A stretch of 7,476 nucleotides of DNA from the NCBI GenBank assembly GCA_947589525.1, contig CANQAW010000084.1, forward strand, positions 1 to 7,476, read 5' to 3'. The notes beneath the pieces were generated by a model. The model was not told where the DNA came from. It saw only the letters and a program-made list of their open reading frames with translations, and searched no databases. Positions within the stretch are counted from its first letter, which is position 1. Each line of letters begins with the position of its first letter. Source of the stretch: Candidatus Gastranaerophilales bacterium (GTDB lineage: Bacteria; Cyanobacteriota; Vampirovibrionia; Gastranaerophilales; Gastranaerophilaceae). This document shows positions 4,739 to 7,476 of the stretch, in pieces. Both the position numbers and the translations under genes were made by a program.

Positions 4739-6517
4739 TTAGAGAATATTAATTTTATGCTGCATGGCATATTTTTTGATACCGGCTTTAAAATCATTAA
4801 ACTCTAACGGTGCCGTATTATAAACAAGATTATTATCAATTATCTCTTGAAGCACGTATGTAATATCTCGGGAAGAAAATCCCGATAGCATTTTTACGAT
4901 TTCATCAATCTCGCTATCCGTTATATTTCTTGCGGAAGGTCTTTTGCTAAATTGTGATGTAACAAGCGCTTTTTTTGCTTTTTCATCAGGCGGGAGAATT
5001 TCTATCTGTCTTTCGAGGTTTTTTAAAACGGCTTTATCAATTCTGTTTCTATAATTTGTAGCAATTACGGTGATAATACCTCTTTGTGCGCAATTATGAA
5101 TTTTTTGTGAAAATAAATCCGATAATCTCGCTTCATCATTATTTTCATCATCCCATTCCCATATAAGACCGCCTAAGTCATCAACAAACAAAATACTATA
5201 TTCGCCTGTTTCTTTAAATTTTTCTTCCAATTGATTAAAGATGTTTGTAATATTCTTTTCTGCTTTACTGATAGGTCTTTCACATACATCAATCGGATCA
5301 ATCTCATACATCGGTAATTTTGTTTCACCGGCAAGAGCTTCAGCGATGAATGTTTTTCCCGTCCCTGTAGGTCCATAAAGCAAAAATGTTGATTTTAGAG
5401 GCGAATTATTGCCGTCTTTTCTTAATCTTTCCATAACTTCAGGATTTAATCCGTCGATAAAAAATGCTTTAAATTCCCTTTTAACATCTTCCATTCCCGC
5501 AACGTCATCAAAATTTGCGGGATATTTTATATTTCTTCTTTTAATAATTGTGTCATAGCCCGAAGTTTTGTTGATATCGTTAATTTCGGGCAGATTGCGA
5601 TTTTTTGCAAATTCATTTGCTTCATTGATAAATTCTTCAATTGTCATAGGACTATTCGGATATTTGCAATGTTTACCAATAGCATTTTCCAACATATCCG
5701 TAATATCTTTTGAGCTAAAACCGCCCAATCTTTCGGATAAATATTTTCTATGTTCTAAAGAAATATCTTTCGTATATTGCGACATTTTATCCAATTCTTG
5801 ATTTATTAAGGACAACCTTAATTCACCATTCGGGCGGGGAGTTTCCGTTTGAACATTAAAACTTCCAAATGCGCCGTCATCGGCTATAAATTCATCGTCC
5901 GTTAAAGGTTTCACAATTCTGTTTAATAATATATCTTTTGCTTTAGAGGTTTTTAGCGCCTGTGTACTTGGTTGATTTATAAATTCAATGCCATCATCTT
6001 CATCTGAAACAGGAATGTTTATACTTGTCCCTTCCGGCAAAATATTTAATTTTTCGGGATAGTTGTCATTTTCTTTTATGGCGGTATACCCGCTTTGTGC
6101 GTTTTCTGTTTGAATTTTTGAGCCTGCAATTTTTTCAATTATTTTTATTGTAGTTTCATTTTTTGCATATTCGCAAGGGGTTTTGCCGTCTAAATCTTTT
6201 TGTTCGATAATTTTTGCTATGGTTTGAGGTGTACTTTTGTTTTTGCTTAGGAGTAGTAAAGCTTGATTTATAACAGAATTGTTTTGGCTTTTTATGGCAA
6301 AGTGTAAAAAGTTAGACTGTGTTTCATAATCAATTTCGGATATATCAAATCCCAAATTCTTTAAAGCGCTTAATTGTCCTTTAATATCGTTAGTTTTTGC
6401 TGATTTAAAATAGCTATCTTCCAAATGACCTTTAAATGAAACAGAGTTGTTTAATCTGTATTTTATCGGTTTATTAAAACCTGCTTTATTGTTGTTAATA
6501 GAGTTTAAAAAATTCAT
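4739..6517 (-). CDS. AAA+ ATPase with ankyrin-like N-terminus and a duplicated lid domain
   Basis: 592 residues, no signal peptide. An N-terminal SFKG element (27-30) precedes an ankyrin-like helical region (about 42-132; DLDGKTPCEYAKN at 108-120 is the clearest repeat). A linker rich in acids follows (about 133-250). Then comes a stretch resembling an AAA lid (about 253-306, GGFSSKDITDML), and the single complete AAA module: FDDVAGMEDVK (336-346), Walker A GPTGTGKT (382-389), Walker B ILFVDD (442-447), sensor 1 N488 in IATNYRN, probable arginine finger R503 in LERQIEILPP, and its own lid (about 511-588, SGFSSRDITYVL). Walker B ends Asp-Asp instead of the usual Asp-Glu, and the aromatic-x-Gly pore loop is not evident. 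It resembles FtsH/spastin-type AAA modules, without protease or membrane parts. Start ATG at 6515-6517, AAAGG nine bases upstream. It follows the small membrane protein, possibly in one transcript. Substrate unknown. Confidence 0.85.
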   Translation of the reverse strand: MNFLNSINNNKAGFNKPIKYRLNNSVSFKGHLEDSYFKSAKTNDIKGQLSALKNLGFDISEIDYETQSNFLHFAIKSQNNSVINQALLLLSKNKSTPQTIAKIIEQKDLDGKTPCEYAKNETTIKIIEKIAGSKIQTENAQSGYTAIKENDNYPEKLNILPEGTSINIPVSDEDDGIEFINQPSTQALKTSKAKDILLNRIVKPLTDDEFIADDGAFGSFNVQTETPRPNGELRLSLINQELDKMSQYTKDISLEHRKYLSERLGGFSSKDITDMLENAIGKHCKYPNSPMTIEEFINEANEFAKNRNLPEINDINKTSGYDTIIKRRNIKYPANFDDVAGMEDVKREFKAFFIDGLNPEVMERLRKDGNNSPLKSTFLLYGPTGTGKTFIAEALAGETKLPMYEIDPIDVCERPISKAEKNITNIFNQLEEKFKETGEYSILFVDDLGGLIWEWDDENNDEARLSDLFSQKIHNCAQRGIITVIATNYRNRIDKAVLKNLERQIEILPPDEKAKKALVTSQFSKRPSARNITDSEIDEIVKMLSGFSSRDITYVLQEIIDNNLVYNTAPLEFNDFKAGIKKYAMQHKINIL

Positions 6518-6605
6518 ATTTATTTACCTTTTATGACAATAACATAAATGAATATTGTTTCTATAAAACTCATAAATTCAATTTTTGAACGAATTTGAAC
6601 AATTA

Positions 6606-6643
6606 TTGCTAAAAATTTACATTATTTATGAAACTTTTAGCAA
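6606..6643. repeat. Inverted repeat between the small membrane protein and the AAA+ gene
   Basis: TTGCTAAAA (6606-6614) and TTTTAGCAA (6635-6643) form perfect 9-bp arms with a 20-nt loop in the 185-bp gap. There is no T-run after the stem in the minus direction, so this is not a standard terminator; it might be an mRNA hairpin or a protein site between the two genes. Confidence 0.35.
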
Positions 6644-6702
6644 ACAGGATAAAAGACTATTGCCGATTAATTCAGCTATGCCCGTTAATTGCAAAAAAAG
6701 TA

Positions 6703-7035
6703 TTATTGTTTATTTTTTTCTTCGTCACCAAAATCAACTTTTTGTTTTATTTCTTTTAAACCTTGAATGCCAAGCAGTGTAATTAATGAAATAAAATAAG
6801 CTTCTATAGCTTTATTTAGTGGTTTTTGCATACCTGCTAATTTTGTTAGCGCACCGACACCAACGCCGATTAATACTGCAAGACCTTCGGCTTTTTGCTG
6901 TTCTTTATAGCTTTTATTCAAAAGTTGATTATCAATCGCCCTTTTTTGCGCGATATCCATTGAATTTTTAAAAGAAATGTTCTTACTTAACTTTAAATTA
7001 CCGTTTAATTTACTTGGTACTATTGATAAAATCAT
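6703..7035 (-). CDS. Small two-helix membrane protein of unknown function
   Basis: 110 residues, family not recognised. Residues 1-50 are polar and basic and contain KNISFKNS (18-25), an 'SFK' element like that in the neighbouring AAA+ protein (SFKG, 27-30). Two hydrophobic stretches follow: GLAVLIGVGVGALTKLAG (51-68, glycine-rich) and AYFISLITLLGIQGL (79-93). The tail is charged (KEIKQKVDFGDEEKNKQ). It probably spans the membrane twice as a hairpin, or packs on it. ATG at 7033-7035 has a strong GAGGAAGG (7039-7046 region) five bases upstream, and a good promoter lies at 7062-7090. The AAA+ gene starts 185 bp downstream in the same direction, and a truncated copy of this gene's 3' end follows that gene, so the pair has been subject to duplication. 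A joint role with the AAA+ protein is inference. Confidence 0.7.
   Translation of the reverse strand: MILSIVPSKLNGNLKLSKNISFKNSMDIAQKRAIDNQLLNKSYKEQQKAEGLAVLIGVGVGALTKLAGMQKPLNKAIEAYFISLITLLGIQGLKEIKQKVDFGDEEKNKQ
6715..6816. repeat. Direct repeat, copy 2 (partner 4573-4674)
   Basis: This copy lies in the 3' end of the intact small membrane-protein gene. It matches 4573-4674 at 96 of 102 positions. All six differences fall in four codons, and each changes the amino acid. Confidence 0.85.
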
Positions 7036-7061
7036 TTAAACCTTCCTCACTTGCCAAAAGT

Positions 7062-7090
7062 ATTATAGCATATCCTTATATCCGATGCAA
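7062..7090 (-). promoter_or_regulatory. Promoter of the small membrane protein (and perhaps the AAA+ gene)
   Basis: On the minus strand TTGCAT (7085-7090), a 17-bp spacer and TATAAT (7062-7067), with TGC directly before the -10 box (extended -10). Transcription would start near 7055, about 20 nt before the ATG. Confidence 0.7.
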
Positions 7091-7276
7091 TGAGCAGGTT
7101 ATAGCTATGTTTGAGTATAATTTTTCAAGGGGATATTTAAACTCGATTTTTTGGGATTTTTATAATCTGCGCTCGGATGCTTCAATTTTTTGCGAGAGGG
7201 GAGAACCCCCGCCTTTTGGTTCGTAGAAATTGTCCAAATATTGACTGATTTTGACAAATTACAACTATTATTGCAT

Positions 7277-7305
7277 TTGACACGATTTTTGGATGTTGGT
7301 AATAA
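7277..7305 (+). promoter_or_regulatory. Candidate plus-strand promoter, distal
   Basis: TTGACA (7277-7282), 17-bp spacer, TAATAA (7300-7305). It points toward the helix-turn-helix gene, giving a leader of about 125 nt that would include the repeats at 7302-7418. AT-rich DNA produces such matches by chance; the exact -35 and 17-bp spacing favour it. Confidence 0.4.
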
Positions 7306-7396
7306 TTAGTAAAATTGAGTAAAATTACACATCACTCTATAAGTATTACACAAAAAATTTCCGCTATCGGCAAAATTATTGTATATAATTAGTAAA
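7302..7396. repeat. Short direct repeats upstream of the helix-turn-helix gene
   Basis: ATAATTAGTAAA occurs exactly at 7302-7313 and 7385-7396. The first copy runs into a tandem pair of the 10-mer AGTAAAATTG/AGTAAAATTA (7308-7317, 7318-7327). They could be regulator binding sites, but base composition makes short repeats likely here. Confidence 0.35.
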
Positions 7397-7418
7397 TAAA
7401 TTTGATTTTTTGCCGATA
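7365..7418. promoter_or_regulatory. 11-bp inverted repeat, possible operator of the helix-turn-helix gene
   Basis: TATCGGCAAAA (7365-7375) and TTTTGCCGATA (7408-7418) are perfect 11-bp arms, 32 bp apart. The right arm occupies the spacer of the promoter at 7402-7430. Spacing of whole helical turns between arm centres (43 bp, about four turns) would allow two dimers or a loop. The GC-containing core stands out in AT-rich surroundings. Confidence 0.5.
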
Positions 7419-7430
7419 ATGTGTTATATT
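7402..7430 (+). promoter_or_regulatory. Promoter of the helix-turn-helix gene, apparently giving a leaderless mRNA
   Basis: TTGATT (7402-7407), 17-bp spacer, TATATT (7425-7430). A start seven bases beyond the -10 is position 7437, the A of the ATG. No Shine-Dalgarno sequence precedes the ATG, which fits leaderless translation. Confidence 0.55.
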
Positions 7431-7436
7431 TTTGGT

Positions 7437-7476
7437 ATGAATTATTTATCAGTAAGTGAAATTGCAAAATTATGGA
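7437..7476 (+). CDS. Helix-turn-helix DNA-binding protein, N-terminal 13 codons (runs off window)
   Basis: Reads MNYLSVSEIAKLW before the window ends. 'YLSVSEIAKLW' is the usual opening of small excisionase/MerR-like helix-turn-helix proteins in low-GC bacteria, in which the text continues with a second helix and 'G-x-(I/V)PGA'; in memory such genes often precede or are fused to Fic-family genes. That continuation is outside the window, so neither the length nor the partner can be checked. The ATG has no Shine-Dalgarno sequence but sits at the predicted transcription start. A perfect inverted repeat in the promoter suggests autoregulation. Confidence 0.55.
   Translation, partial: MNYLSVSEIAKLW

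Larger units (their letters stand above)
7091..7436. other. Intergenic region between divergent genes
   Basis: No gene is supported. A locally GC-rich patch at 7192-7213 (GAGAGGGGAGAACCCCCGCC) contains a short GGGG-AGAA-CCCC hairpin. Three TTGAC words (7241, 7251, 7277) follow, then the promoters and repeats listed separately. The plus-strand frame at 7014-7226 lacks a ribosome site and is antisense to the small membrane-protein start and promoter. Confidence 0.5.

Noticed and set aside
5173..5376. Minus-strand 67-codon frame inside the AAA+ gene
   Set aside because: Out-of-frame shadow of the Walker A to Walker B region of the AAA+ gene.
6585..6782. Plus-strand 65-codon frame
   Set aside because: Overlaps the 3' end of the small membrane-protein gene in antisense, with no ribosome site and no recognisable features.
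4573..6816. Composite transposon or insertion sequence flanked by the direct repeats
   Set aside because: The repeats are pieces of a coding gene, no transposase is present and there are no terminal inverted repeats or target duplications.
7192..7213. GC-rich GGGG-AGAA-CCCC patch as a terminator
   Set aside because: The stem is only four to five bases, the following T-run is short, and no gene ends nearby.
7014..7226. Plus-strand 70-codon frame
   Set aside because: No ribosome site; it is antisense to the start and promoter of the small membrane-protein gene, and the composition looks non-coding.

Overview
The window is AT-rich DNA from a low-GC bacterium, with small gaps, overlapping genes and purine-rich ribosome binding sites. 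Two proteins of unknown role (6703-7035 and 4739-6517) carry a short 'SFK' element 20-30 residues from the N-terminus. From memory, such elements recur in proteins of gut Gastranaerophilales (Vampirovibrionia/Melainabacteria), so that is my best guess at the source. Several other genes would fit Firmicutes equally well, and the placement is inference.

Left part (1-1862): a metal-response locus. A MarR-family regulator and a stand-alone heavy-metal-associated (HMA) protein are translationally coupled on the minus strand. They are followed by the first 42 or so codons of a CadA/ZntA-type P-type ATPase. That ATPase is broken: at about 127-151 the sequence switches, in another frame, to what looks like the C-terminal half of a PF06541-type membrane protein that runs off the window. 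Divergently, on the plus strand, lies a metallo-beta-lactamase-fold hydrolase. The 134-bp divergent region holds two good sigma70-type promoters. Each is overlapped by a TTAAC-N2-GTTRA dyad resembling the operators of the zinc-sensing MarR proteins AdcR and ZitR. The regulator has histidines and acids where AdcR binds zinc, so one metal-responsive switch for both directions is likely.

Middle part (1888-4188): a compact minus-strand operon running unknown 66-residue ORF, FabH-like ketoacyl synthase III, acyl carrier protein, short-chain dehydrogenase. The last three could together make and reduce a beta-ketoacyl-ACP, for example a 3-hydroxyacyl group for a dedicated product rather than bulk fatty acid synthesis. 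Upstream is a gene-poor stretch (4189-4569) with a run of nine G.

Right part (4570-7476): a 592-residue AAA+ protein with an ankyrin-like N-terminus, a duplicated AAA lid and one complete ATPase module. Upstream of it is a small two-helix membrane protein. A remnant of that small protein's 3' end lies downstream of the AAA+ gene, so the AAA+ gene is flanked by a 102-bp direct repeat at 94% identity. The last 400 bp hold promoters, short repeats and the first 13 codons of a plus-strand helix-turn-helix protein, apparently read from a leaderless transcript.

No rRNA, tRNA, CRISPR array or transposase was seen.
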